Assembly: GCF_023093535.1 (NCBI RefSeq)
Contig: NZ_CP095757.1
Coordinates: 3,720,001-3,784,000 of the forward strand
Reading direction: 5' to 3'
DNA length: 64,000 nucleotides
From: Halovivax limisalsi
GTDB taxonomy: Archaea > Halobacteriota > Halobacteria > Halobacteriales > Natrialbaceae
Shown one piece after another: positions 44,734-52,676 of this stretch. Numbering within the stretch: the stretch's first letter is position 1; every line of letters begins with the position of its first letter. A program made the translations under genes and the position numbers. The notes under the pieces were generated by a model. The model was not told the origin of the DNA, ran no database searches, and was given only the letters and a program-made list of their open reading frames with translations.

Positions 44734-45573
44734 ATGCACGACAGCAATCCGCCGCCCCCGCTCTCGACGCTCGGTGACGGTCAGTTCGACACCGGGCACC
44801 TGTGGCTGCTCGAGCAGGTCGACGGCCCGCGACTCCGGTTTCAGCTCGACGCGTCCGGTCTCGTTCGCGTCGGCGACGCCGAACGCGTCTACGACGATCC
44901 GACCGACGTCCCGCTCCCGCTTCGCCACGCCGTCCGCCACGTCCGCGAGCACCTCGATCGGGACGGCCTCCGAGCGGCCGTCGACGACGTCGACGCGGTG
45001 ACCTTCGTCGGGGTGGCGACCGCTCGCCGCGCGATCGACTACGACTGGGAGCGCGTGGCGCCGTTCCTCGGCGTTGACGTCCGAACGGCCGACGGCTACC
45101 GCCCGCCGGACGCCGTCGCGGCGATCTTCGACCGGCTGGGTCTGGAGACGGTCCCCGTCGTCGAGCGCGAGCGTCGCGCCCGCGACTTCGACCCCGACGC
45201 GATCGACTTCCCGGCGTCGGACCTGTACGACGGCCCCGTCGCCGGGCTCTCCCTCCGGGACAAGCGCGGCGGACGAGCCGCCCTGTCGAACCCGGCCGTC
45301 GACGCGCCGGACCCGCCGACGGCGGTCGACGCTCCCGACCTGGCCGCGGCGTACGCCGCGGATTCGCGGTTCGAGCGACTGGCCCGGGCGCTCGAGTCCA
45401 GCGGCCGGTCGGTCGACTACGACGCGCTCGTCGAACGCACCGTCGAAGCGATCGCTCGTGAGATGGCCCCGCAGTTCGCCGACGTGTCGGACCCCGTCGA
45501 TCCGGCCGCCCTCAGGCGGGCCGTCGGCGAACGCGCCCAGCAGTTCCTCGCCGATCGGGACCGGTGGGGCTGA
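44734..45573 (+). CDS. Degenerate RNA-ligase-like nucleotidyltransferase
   Basis: A 279-residue protein that aligns by eye with haloarchaeal ATP-dependent RNA ligases. The nucleotidyl-lysine motif I (KxDG) should be at LLEQVDGPRLRF, but the lysine is Gln. Motif III (FGE) reads FVGVATARRAIDYDW, with Glu replaced by Val. Motif IV (EGVV) reads VAGLSLRDKRGG, with Glu replaced by Ala. Substitution at all three points to a catalytically inactive relative that may still bind RNA or nucleotide. The C-terminal ~90 residues are a helical domain. Family assignment is from memory of the motif order. Confidence 0.62.
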   Translation: MHDSNPPPPLSTLGDGQFDTGHLWLLEQVDGPRLRFQLDASGLVRVGDAERVYDDPTDVPLPLRHAVRHVREHLDRDGLRAAVDDVDAVTFVGVATARRAIDYDWERVAPFLGVDVRTADGYRPPDAVAAIFDRLGLETVPVVERERRARDFDPDAIDFPASDLYDGPVAGLSLRDKRGGRAALSNPAVDAPDPPTAVDAPDLAAAYAADSRFERLARALESSGRSVDYDALVERTVEAIAREMAPQFADVSDPVDPAALRRAVGERAQQFLADRDRWG

Positions 45574-45614
45574 TCGGCGCGCCGGAATCCAGTACCGGTC
45601 CCGTCTTGCTACCG

Positions 45615-45744
45615 TTCCCCGCTCGCTATTCCGAGGAATTCACTCGCTAGCGCTCGTTCACTCCTCGCTACTCTCGGGTCACTCCTTCCCCGCTCGCTAT
45701 TCCGAGGAATTCACTCGCTAGCGCTCGTTCACTCCTCGCTACTC
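45615..45744. repeat. Perfect 59-bp direct repeat
   Basis: Positions 45615-45673 and 45686-45744 are identical over 59 bp, each containing CGCTCGCTATTCCGAGGAAT and TCACTCGCTAGCGCTCG. The period is 71 bp. The second copy covers the last codons and stop of the PRC-barrel-like gene, so the duplication probably started at that gene's 3' end. Confidence 0.93.
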
Positions 45745-45986
45745 AGATCGGCATCGACGCGAATCTCGGAGTCCGTGACCGTCGCGACGTTCTCGCTCGG
45801 AACCTCGATATCGTCCTCGTCCGAGCCGCCGCGGCCGAGGCTCTGGATCCACGCGTCGGTGAGGCTGGGTTCGGGATCGACGTAGGCCACCTGTTCGATC
45901 GGATCGACTTCCGTGACGATGCCGATCTGTTCGCCGCGGACGTCCATCAGGAACTTCCCTTCGTCTTCGGTCGAGAGTACCGTCAT
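45729..45986 (-). CDS. PRC-barrel-like small protein
   Basis: An 85-residue beta-rich protein starting MTVLSTEDEGKFLMDVRGEQ. The IGIVTEVDPIEQVAYVDPEP segment resembles the PRC-barrel fold found in many haloarchaeal small proteins. It ends in an acidic tail (RVDADLSSEE). Start at ATG 45986. Its 3' end lies inside a 59-bp duplicated sequence. Confidence 0.72.
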   Translation of the reverse strand: MTVLSTEDEGKFLMDVRGEQIGIVTEVDPIEQVAYVDPEPSLTDAWIQSLGRGGSDEDDIEVPSENVATVTDSEIRVDADLSSEE

Positions 45987-46054
45987 GCCTCTCGACCGTC
46001 GACGGCAAAAAATATCAATCTGTTGATTCTCTTGCCGGGTAGCCGTCCGGCTGC

Positions 46055-46330
46055 TCACCACCCCGTTTCGGTCGTATCGAGTCGGTCGGCTGGCTCGTCG
46101 TCCTCGCCGAGCTCCGTCGCCGGATCGATGTGGTGGACGGCGTCGGGCGAGAGCATCCGACCGCTCGGGAGTTCGACCCAGCCGGTTCCGAGCACGCGCG
46201 CCGGCCCCTCGTGGAGGACCGTCTCCCCGTCCAAATCGGCGTAGACGAGGGCCTCCTCGTACGTTCTGACGAGGGCGTTCGCCTCGTCGAGCTCCGGTAG
46301 TCCGAACGGTGGGTCCGTTGAAATGACCAT
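46055..46330 (-). CDS. Uncharacterised small haloarchaeal protein
   Basis: A 91-residue acidic protein starting MVISTDPPFGLPELDEANAL. It contains YADLDGETVLHEGPARVLGT and LPSGRMLSPDAVHHID. It looks like a compact beta domain plus acidic tail. The promoter region is AT-rich around 46331-46362. No function assigned. Confidence 0.7.
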   Translation of the reverse strand: MVISTDPPFGLPELDEANALVRTYEEALVYADLDGETVLHEGPARVLGTGWVELPSGRMLSPDAVHHIDPATELGEDDEPADRLDTTETGW

Positions 46331-46489
46331 GCTACACCAATTCGTTCGTCAGTAAAAAACGAACCGACGCCGGGCTCGGCCACCATCGGCCCCTGGTCGC
46401 CCAAGCGCCGGCCACCGACCCCGCGACGTGGTCGTTCGCCCAGCGCGTGTTAGCTATTTACCGGCCGGCGGTGGCCGTTCGACCGAACT

Positions 46490-47530
46490 ATGGTAGCAGT
46501 TAGCACATTACAAGAGATGTACGAGAACATGGCGACCGCGCGTCGCTACGAGGAGCGCCTCCAGGAGGAGTACCTGGAGGGAAAACAACCGGCGTTCGAC
46601 ATCTCGGCCGGTCCGATCCCGGGCGAACTGCACCTCGCCGCCGGCCACGAGGCCTCGGGTGCGGGCGTCTGTCAGCACCTCCGAGACGACGATACGGTCA
46701 CGGCGCCGCACCGACCCCACCACATCGCCATCGCGAAGGGCGTCGATCTGAAGCGGATGACCGCCGAGATCTTCGGCCGCGAGACCGGACTCGGGAAGGG
46801 AAAGGGCGGGCACATGCACCTCTTCGATCCCGACGTGAACTTCGCGTGCAGCGGGATCATCGCGGAGGGGTGTCCGCCGGCGGTCGGCGCCGGCCTCGCC
46901 GCGAAAAAGCGCAACGCGGACAGCGTCGGCGTCGCCTTCCTCGGCGAGGGCGCGATCGACCAGGGCGCGTTCCTCGAGTCGCTCAACATGGCGAGCGTCC
47001 ACGAACTCCCCGTCGTGTTCGTGATCGAGGACAACGACTGGGCGATCAGCATGCCCAAAGAGCGAATCACCGACGTCCGTGACGGGTCCGAGCGCGCCGA
47101 CGGGTTCGGCCTCCGGGGTGAGCGCGTGGACGCCGACGACGCCGTCGCCGTCTACGAGGCGGCCGGCGAGGCCGTCGGCCGCGCCCGCGACCGGAACGGC
47201 CCGACGCTGCTGGAGCTGCAGGTCCACCGGCGGATGGGCCACTTCATGGGCGATCCGGAGACCTACCGCTCCGAGGCGGACGCGACGGCCGCCCAGGAAC
47301 GGGATTCGATCGAGCGGCTGGAAGCCGACCTCCGCGCCGAGGGCGTCGACGACGAGACGATCGAGGACCTGCGCTCGCGCGCCCACGACCGCGTCGAGGA
47401 GGCGATCGAGTGGGCGAAAGACCAGCCCGAGCCCGATCCGGCGGCCGCTCACGAGGACGTGTTCTCGAATCCGCCCTCGGGCGTGACCGACGCCGAGCCC
47501 GAGGTTGCGGGACGCGGAGGTGACGACTGA
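46490..47530 (+). CDS. 2-oxoacid (pyruvate/acetoin-type) dehydrogenase E1 alpha subunit
   Basis: A 346-residue ThDP-dependent subunit. The start is MVAVSTLQEMYENMATARRY. GHEASGAGVCQHLRDDDTV and HRPHHIAIAKGVDLKRM are typical. The ThDP motif is GEGAIDQGAFLESLNMASVH ending VIEDN. GKGKGGHMHLF is the expected substrate-binding segment. First gene of a four-gene cluster; its stop overlaps the E1 beta start by one base. Substrate is inferred as pyruvate, acetoin or a branched-chain oxoacid. Confidence 0.93.
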   Translation: MVAVSTLQEMYENMATARRYEERLQEEYLEGKQPAFDISAGPIPGELHLAAGHEASGAGVCQHLRDDDTVTAPHRPHHIAIAKGVDLKRMTAEIFGRETGLGKGKGGHMHLFDPDVNFACSGIIAEGCPPAVGAGLAAKKRNADSVGVAFLGEGAIDQGAFLESLNMASVHELPVVFVIEDNDWAISMPKERITDVRDGSERADGFGLRGERVDADDAVAVYEAAGEAVGRARDRNGPTLLELQVHRRMGHFMGDPETYRSEADATAAQERDSIERLEADLRAEGVDDETIEDLRSRAHDRVEEAIEWAKDQPEPDPAAAHEDVFSNPPSGVTDAEPEVAGRGGDD

Positions 47531-48564
47531 TGGCCAAGCAGGATCAGCCCCAGCAGGCCGAGCGGACGCTGACGATGAGCCGGGCGATGGTCGAGGCGAT
47601 CGCCTTCGAGATGCGCGAGGACGACGAGGTCTTCTACATGGGGGAGGACGTCGCCGACTACGAGGGCATCTTCGACAGCACGACCGGACTGCGCGAGGAG
47701 TTCGGCTCCGACCGGGTCATGGACGTGCCCATCAGCGAGACGGCCTACATCGGCGCCGCCGTCGGCGCCGCACAGGCGGGGATGCGCCCGATTGCCGAGC
47801 TGATGTTCGTCGACTTCTTCGGCGTCGGCATGGACCAGATCTACAACCAGATGGCCAAGAACACCTACATGAGCGGGGCGAACGTCTCCGTCCCGATGGT
47901 CCTGACGGCCGCCATCGGCGGGACCTACAACGACGCCGCCCAGCACTCCCAGACGCTGTACGGCACCTTCGCCCACCTCCCGGGGATGAAGGTCGTCGTC
48001 CCCTCGACGGCCTACGACGCCAAGGGGCTCATGCACAACGCGATCCGCGACGACGACCCCGTGGTCTACATGTTCCACAAGCGGCTGATGGGGATCGGCT
48101 GGATGCCCGCGCCGGACGGCCCGAAGACGGGCGTGCCGGAGGGCGACTACACCATCCCCTTCGGGACCGCCGACGTCAAGCGCGAGGGCGCGGACGTGAC
48201 CGTCGTCACCCTCGGCCTGCACGTCCACCGCGCCCTCGAGGCCGCCGACTCGCTCGCCGACGACGGGATCGACGCCGAGGTCGTCGACCTCCGGACGCTC
48301 GTTCCGCTCGACGCCGAGACCGTCCGCGACTCCGTCGCCAAGACCGGCCGACTGGTGGTCGTCGACGAGGACTACCGGTCGTTCGGCGTCACCGGCGAGA
48401 TCGTCGCCCGCGTCGCCGAGGCCGGCCTCGACGACCTGGAGGCCGTCGAACGGGTCGCCGTCCCCGACGTCCCGATCCCGTACGCTCGCCCGCTGGAAGA
48501 CGAGGTCATCCCGGACGCCGCGGACGTCGAGGCGGCGATCCGCGCGGTCCACGAAGGCGAATGA
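47530..48564 (+). CDS. 2-oxoacid dehydrogenase E1 beta subunit
   Basis: A 344-residue transketolase-like subunit. Recognisable are SRAMVEAIAFEMREDDEVFY, GEDVADYEGIF, the cofactor-contacting DVPISETAYIGAAVGAAQAG, and the C-terminal transketolase domain with VVDLRTLVPLDAETV. It forms the E1 heterotetramer with the upstream subunit. It overlaps the next gene by four bases (ATGA). Confidence 0.94.
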   Translation: MAKQDQPQQAERTLTMSRAMVEAIAFEMREDDEVFYMGEDVADYEGIFDSTTGLREEFGSDRVMDVPISETAYIGAAVGAAQAGMRPIAELMFVDFFGVGMDQIYNQMAKNTYMSGANVSVPMVLTAAIGGTYNDAAQHSQTLYGTFAHLPGMKVVVPSTAYDAKGLMHNAIRDDDPVVYMFHKRLMGIGWMPAPDGPKTGVPEGDYTIPFGTADVKREGADVTVVTLGLHVHRALEAADSLADDGIDAEVVDLRTLVPLDAETVRDSVAKTGRLVVVDEDYRSFGVTGEIVARVAEAGLDDLEAVERVAVPDVPIPYARPLEDEVIPDAADVEAAIRAVHEGE

Positions 48565-48818
48565 GCGACGACACCGTCGCCGTCGACACGGCCGACTACT
48601 GGCCCGAGGACGCGGAGGAAGACGAAGGCGTCGTCGTCGACTGGTTCGTGAGCGAGGGCGAGAGCGTCGGCGAGGGCGACACCCTCTGTGCGCTCCAGGT
48701 CGAGAAGGTGAACGTCGACGTTCCGGCACCCGAGGCGGGCACGATCGACGAGATCGCCCTCGAGGAGGACGACGAGTTCGAACGCGGCGACGTGCTGGCC
48801 CGGATCCGCACCGAGTAA
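48561..48818 (+). CDS. Stand-alone lipoyl (biotinyl-lipoyl) domain protein
   Basis: An 85-residue single lipoyl domain. The lipoylated lysine is in LQVEKVNVDVPAPEAGTID. The start MSDDTVAVDTADYWPEDAEE precedes VVVDWFVSEGESVGEGDTL. In normal E2 proteins this domain is fused to the acyltransferase core, but here it is a separate protein translated by coupling with E1 beta. It carries acyl groups between E1 and the E2 core encoded downstream. Confidence 0.93.
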   Translation: MSDDTVAVDTADYWPEDAEEDEGVVVDWFVSEGESVGEGDTLCALQVEKVNVDVPAPEAGTIDEIALEEDDEFERGDVLARIRTE

Positions 48819-48903
48819 CGGGTGCCGGATTCTCGACCGCCGCCGGCTCGAGATCACGGTCGCCGCCCCGACCACCACCGCGATTCCGATCCCCACAATC
48901 TGC

Positions 48904-49656
48904 ATGCCACCATCCGATACCGACGAAGACGAGGGGGCCGATTCCGACGCCCCCGACGAGTCCGGACGCACGATCCGCGAGGAGCGCTCGCTCACGCCGA
49001 TGCGCCGAACCATCGCGAAGCGCCTCTCCGAGAGCTATCGCAACGCCGTCCACGTCACCGCGAGCCGGGCGGTCGACGCCGAGGCACTGCTGTCCGCGAC
49101 GGACACGGCGGACGAGCGACTCGACGTCGACGTCTCCCTGATCGACCTCGTCCTCCGGGCGCTCTCGGCCGCGCTCGAGGAACACCCCGCGTTCAACGCC
49201 ACGTACGAGGACGAGACCCACCGGCTCTACGCGGAGCACAACGTCGGGATCGCCGTCGACGTCGACGCCGGGTTGGTCGCGCCGGTCGTCCGGGACCTGG
49301 GTTCCCTGACGCTCGCCGAACAGGTAGCGGACCGCCGACGCCTGACCGAGGCCGTGCGATCGGGCGACTACTCGATGGCCGACCTCCGCGGTGGCACGGT
49401 CACGGTCACGAACCTTGGCGTCCTCGGCGTCGACTCGTTCACGCCGGTCATCAACCCGCCCGAGGTGGCCATCCTCGGCGTCGGCCGGCTTCGTGAACGC
49501 GCCATGCCGGGCGACGACGGGGTGGACGTTCGCAACCGGATCACGTTCGACCTGAGCTTCGACCACCGGGTCGTCGACGGCGCGGACGCGGCTCGCTTCC
49601 TCGACACCCTCGCAGACCGGACGAAACGCGCCACGCGGTTCGTCCCCGAGGCGTGA
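48904..49656 (+). CDS. 2-oxoacid dehydrogenase E2 catalytic domain protein
   Basis: A 250-residue acyltransferase core (CAT-like fold). The opening RSLTPMRRTIAKRLSESYRN is the usual start of the catalytic domain. The active-site motif is FDHRVVDGADAARFLDTL. An acidic disordered tail of ~22 residues replaces the expected lipoyl and E1/E3-binding domains. It lies 85 bp after the free lipoyl protein. No E3 (dihydrolipoyl dehydrogenase) gene is in the cluster. Confidence 0.93.
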   Translation: MPPSDTDEDEGADSDAPDESGRTIREERSLTPMRRTIAKRLSESYRNAVHVTASRAVDAEALLSATDTADERLDVDVSLIDLVLRALSAALEEHPAFNATYEDETHRLYAEHNVGIAVDVDAGLVAPVVRDLGSLTLAEQVADRRRLTEAVRSGDYSMADLRGGTVTVTNLGVLGVDSFTPVINPPEVAILGVGRLRERAMPGDDGVDVRNRITFDLSFDHRVVDGADAARFLDTLADRTKRATRFVPEA

Positions 49657-50083
49657 CCTGATTCGGCGAGGCGCTACGAATCCGGGTTCGATACCGCGAG
49701 GACGTCGGTCGCGTCGAGCAGCAACAGGTCGGATCGCTCGTCGGCCGTGCCACACAACGTTGCCGTAAATCCGTTCTTGGCGAACAGAGCGCAGGCCAAT
49801 TATGCACACGATACTAGTATCGCGTTCATCACAAAGCCACGCCCGCTCTCAGCCGTTGCTGGCCGCTTCCCATCGCCCACCACGGAATTGCTCGACGGCC
49901 AGCGGACGGCTGGCGCTCCGGAACGCGAGTCGAGATTCGTCGGTGAGGCCGCCGCTTCGATATCGCGGGAGAACACGGTTGTGCGGATCTTACGCGGCCC
50001 GCTTCGGTGAACAGTCGGTCACCGGTGTCGCTACCGACCGTCGAGCGCCCGATCGGGCCATTTCTCGGGTTCGAGCGGTTCGG
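49657..50083. other. Intergenic region with an ATPase gene remnant
   Basis: 427 bp with no complete gene. The left part holds a minus-strand fragment (49674-49799) described separately. An AT-rich ACGATACTAGTATCG palindrome lies near 49806-49822. The rest has no coding character. Confidence 0.5.
49674..49799 (-). pseudogene. C-terminal remnant of a DUF234-type ATPase
   Basis: The minus strand reads ALFAKNGFTATL ... TADERSDLLLLDATDVLAV and stops at 49674. The same pattern ends the intact ATPase encoded at 56643-58034 (ALFSRSGFKPSV ... AEERDDLRLFAVEDVVSAL). The fragment has no start and its frame closes at 49800. It is most likely the last ~40 codons of a deleted paralogue. Confidence 0.6.
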
Positions 50084-50953
50084 TCACTCCGCTTCCTCGC
50101 CCGTCGCGATCGGCGCGTTGACGAGATTGCCCCACTCGGTCCAGGAGCCGTCGTAGTTCATCGTATCCTCGTAGCCGAGCAGTTCGTGCAGCGCGAACCA
50201 GGCCACCGACGCCCGCTCGCCGATCCGGCAGTAGGTGATCGTGGTCTCCTCGCCGGTGACGCCGGCCTCGGCGTAGAGCGCTTCGAGCTCCTCGCGCGGT
50301 TTGAACAGGCCGTCCTCGTCCGTAACGTCCTTCCACGAGACGTTCGTCGCACCGGGGATGTGTCCGCCGCGCCGGGCGGTTTCGGTCATCTCCGGCGGAG
50401 CGATGACCTCGCCGGTGTACTCTTCGGGCGAGCGGACGTCGACGAACGCACAGTCACGGTCGAGCGCGAGTTCGACGTCCTCGCGATACGCCCGGATCGT
50501 CTCGCGCGGTCCGCCGATCTCGTACTCGACGGGCGGGTACTCGGGCACCGCGTCGGTCGTCGGGTAGTCGCGTTCGAGCCAGTACTCGCGGCCGCCGTCC
50601 AGCAGGCGGACGTCGTCGTGGCCGTGATAGCGCAGTTGCCAGTAGGCGTAGGCGGCGAACCAGTTGGCGTTGTCGCCGTAGAGGACGATCGTGGAGTCGC
50701 GTTCGATCCCGTGGTCGCCGAGGAGGGCGGCGAGTTCGTCGGGATCGCGCAGGTCGCGCCGCGTCTGGTCGCGCAGCTGCGTCTGCCAGTTGAAGCCGAC
50801 CGCGCCGGGGATGTGCGCCTCGTCGTAGGCCTCGGTGTCGACGTCGACCTCGACGAGTCGCAGACCGGGGTCATCCGCCTCGAACTCGGACAGGCGGTCT
50901 TCGACCCAGTCGGGCGATACGAGCACGTCGGTGGAGTGAGTGGCCGGTGTCAT
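50084..50953 (-). CDS. Sulfurtransferase with two rhodanese domains
   Basis: A 289-residue thiosulfate/3-mercaptopyruvate sulfurtransferase-type protein. The first rhodanese domain (residues ~8-130) is structural. The second (about 155-285) has the active-site loop TYCRIGERASVAWF, with the persulfide Cys. Signature segments are HIPGAVGFNW and GGHIPGATNVSW. Start at ATG 50953 (a GTG two codons earlier is possible). The promoter lies in the AT-rich 50970-51030 region. Confidence 0.93.
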   Translation of the reverse strand: MTPATHSTDVLVSPDWVEDRLSEFEADDPGLRLVEVDVDTEAYDEAHIPGAVGFNWQTQLRDQTRRDLRDPDELAALLGDHGIERDSTIVLYGDNANWFAAYAYWQLRYHGHDDVRLLDGGREYWLERDYPTTDAVPEYPPVEYEIGGPRETIRAYREDVELALDRDCAFVDVRSPEEYTGEVIAPPEMTETARRGGHIPGATNVSWKDVTDEDGLFKPREELEALYAEAGVTGEETTITYCRIGERASVAWFALHELLGYEDTMNYDGSWTEWGNLVNAPIATGEEAE

Positions 50954-51096
50954 GGTCACGTTCTTCCGCGGAACGTATTACATTATGGGCTATTAGTGTT
51001 ACGAATTAACATGAGAGAAGAACTTATTCCAGCGACGAACCGTGTCGATTCGAATGGAGGGCATCCCCGGGTTCGAGGGCGGGGCGATCGAGCCGC

Positions 51097-52065
51097 TCAG
51101 GCGTCACCGTCGACGGATACGAATCGGTCGATCGTCACCGCGATCGCGTCCCGCGACGGGACGTCACGAACCGCGTAGGCCGTGGGGTACCGGCCCGACC
51201 GGGCGTACGCGTCGGGCTGGGCGATGTCCCGACGGTCGACGGCCGTATGGTCTTGCAGGAAGGACCGGGTGATCATCGGTTCGACGAACGTGAGTTCCCC
51301 GATATCGTCCCCGTCGGGGTCGGCGACGCCCCAGATGAGCGTATTCGAGAAGTCACCGCCGTTCAGCTCCGGCGCGGTCGGATCGACCAGGTGCTCGCCC
51401 ATGTCGGTGATGACGCGCTCGTCGACGACCGGCCCGCGCACGTAGCCGTCCGGAACGTACCGGGCCGGAAGCGTGTACTCGGGAGCGGCCGGCCCCGAAA
51501 TGGCGTCGACGGTCGGCGCGGGCGACATGTGGAAGTGGACGTCGAAGTGCGGGGCCGACCAGACGCCGGCCGGCGGGTGTCCGTTCGGGTTCCAGCCGAA
51601 TCCGAGGAAGGAAATCGACGATCCTCGAGTCGACGGGAACGGGACGAAGAACGCGAGCGACCACGCGTGGTGGATGCGCAACGCCTCGCCGGTCCGTCCG
51701 TACTTGTCGGTGTAGGTCGTTTCCGCACCCGCTTCGAGGGCCGCCGCGGACGGCAACCCCTCCAGCGCGGCCCGGTCGATGAGCACGCCGTGGGCCGACG
51801 GGGCGGTGTCTTGCGGGGCGATCGTGAACGTCCGGACCGCGCCGTTTCCGAGCGACACCGACGGTCCCCACTCCGTGATCCCCGCCGGCGGATACCCGCC
51901 GGCCGTCCCGGCTGCCACATTGCCGACGCCTCCGCCGAGTACACCCGTCGCGGCGATCGATCCGAGGACGGTCCGCCGGTCGATCAGCCGGGCGGTCCCT
52001 GCGCGTTCCGCCCGATCGTCCCGCGATTCCCCGCTCCGTGTCGAGTGGTCCCGCGTATCGACCAT
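51097..52065 (-). CDS. Tat-exported TTHB210-like (DUF5602) protein
   Basis: A 322-residue secreted protein. The twin-arginine signal (LIDRRTVLGSIAATGVLGGG) is followed by a beta-rich domain with the family-typical APHFDVHFHM. LGFGWNPNGHPPAGVW and MGEHLVDPTAPELNG are also conserved-looking. The histidines suggest a metal site. It is probably a surface or periplasm-like protein of unknown enzymatic role. Confidence 0.8.
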   Translation of the reverse strand: MVDTRDHSTRSGESRDDRAERAGTARLIDRRTVLGSIAATGVLGGGVGNVAAGTAGGYPPAGITEWGPSVSLGNGAVRTFTIAPQDTAPSAHGVLIDRAALEGLPSAAALEAGAETTYTDKYGRTGEALRIHHAWSLAFFVPFPSTRGSSISFLGFGWNPNGHPPAGVWSAPHFDVHFHMSPAPTVDAISGPAAPEYTLPARYVPDGYVRGPVVDERVITDMGEHLVDPTAPELNGGDFSNTLIWGVADPDGDDIGELTFVEPMITRSFLQDHTAVDRRDIAQPDAYARSGRYPTAYAVRDVPSRDAIAVTIDRFVSVDGDA

Positions 52066-52271
52066 AGGATGTCAACCCCGTCCATATACATCCCTGTAGC
52101 GGTTTGAACTAGAAACCGGACATTCGGTAAGTATACTCAATGAAGGGGTAACAATCACCGCCACCGATCCGCGCGTTCGGGCCGACCGAGTCAGGGTCCC
52201 GTGAAATGGGCCAGCGTCCTCCAGGCGTGTCGCTGCGGAGCCCGGCCGGTCCCGGGCGGCGTGTTTCGTAC

Positions 52272-52484
52272 TCAGTCGGATCGCTCGCGGTTCTCGTCGA
52301 TGCGACGCAATGCGAACCAGGAGACCGCGACGATGGCCAAGAACCCGACGACCAGGCCGCCTCGAAGCAACTGCCCCTCCGCGGACGTGTCCATCGCCTC
52401 GAGGTAGCCCCACCCGACGAAGAAGACGCCGAGCGCGGTGGCCAGGACCAGCACAACCAGGAGTCGATCGGTCGGGACGTTCAT
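52272..52484 (-). CDS. Small two-TM membrane protein
   Basis: A 70-residue protein: MNVPTDRLLVVLVLATALGV forms the first helix, and a second (LLRGGLVVGFLAIVAVSWFA) precedes the charged RRIDENRERSD tail. It is divergent from the nitric oxide reductase gene 190 bp away and may share its control region. Confidence 0.72.
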   Translation of the reverse strand: MNVPTDRLLVVLVLATALGVFFVGWGYLEAMDTSAEGQLLRGGLVVGFLAIVAVSWFALRRIDENRERSD

Positions 52485-52676
52485 CGCCGAACGTAGCCCG
52501 AGAGCGGGGAAAATACTGTCACTTGAATTAGCGCCGACCGTCGCGTCGGTACCGACACGCGGACGGCAGCGAGGCAGGGGTCGACGCACGAGCGCGACCG
52601 GACGTCGAGTCGTCGAATCGGGCGAGGGGAACGTGTTCCGCCGGACGTAAAAGTGAGTGTCGGACAACGATGAATT

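Noticed and set aside
49677-49700. GGGTTCGATA string resembling a tRNA T-loop
   Set aside because: The five-base stem does not pair properly and no other tRNA arm is present; the region fits an ATPase gene remnant.
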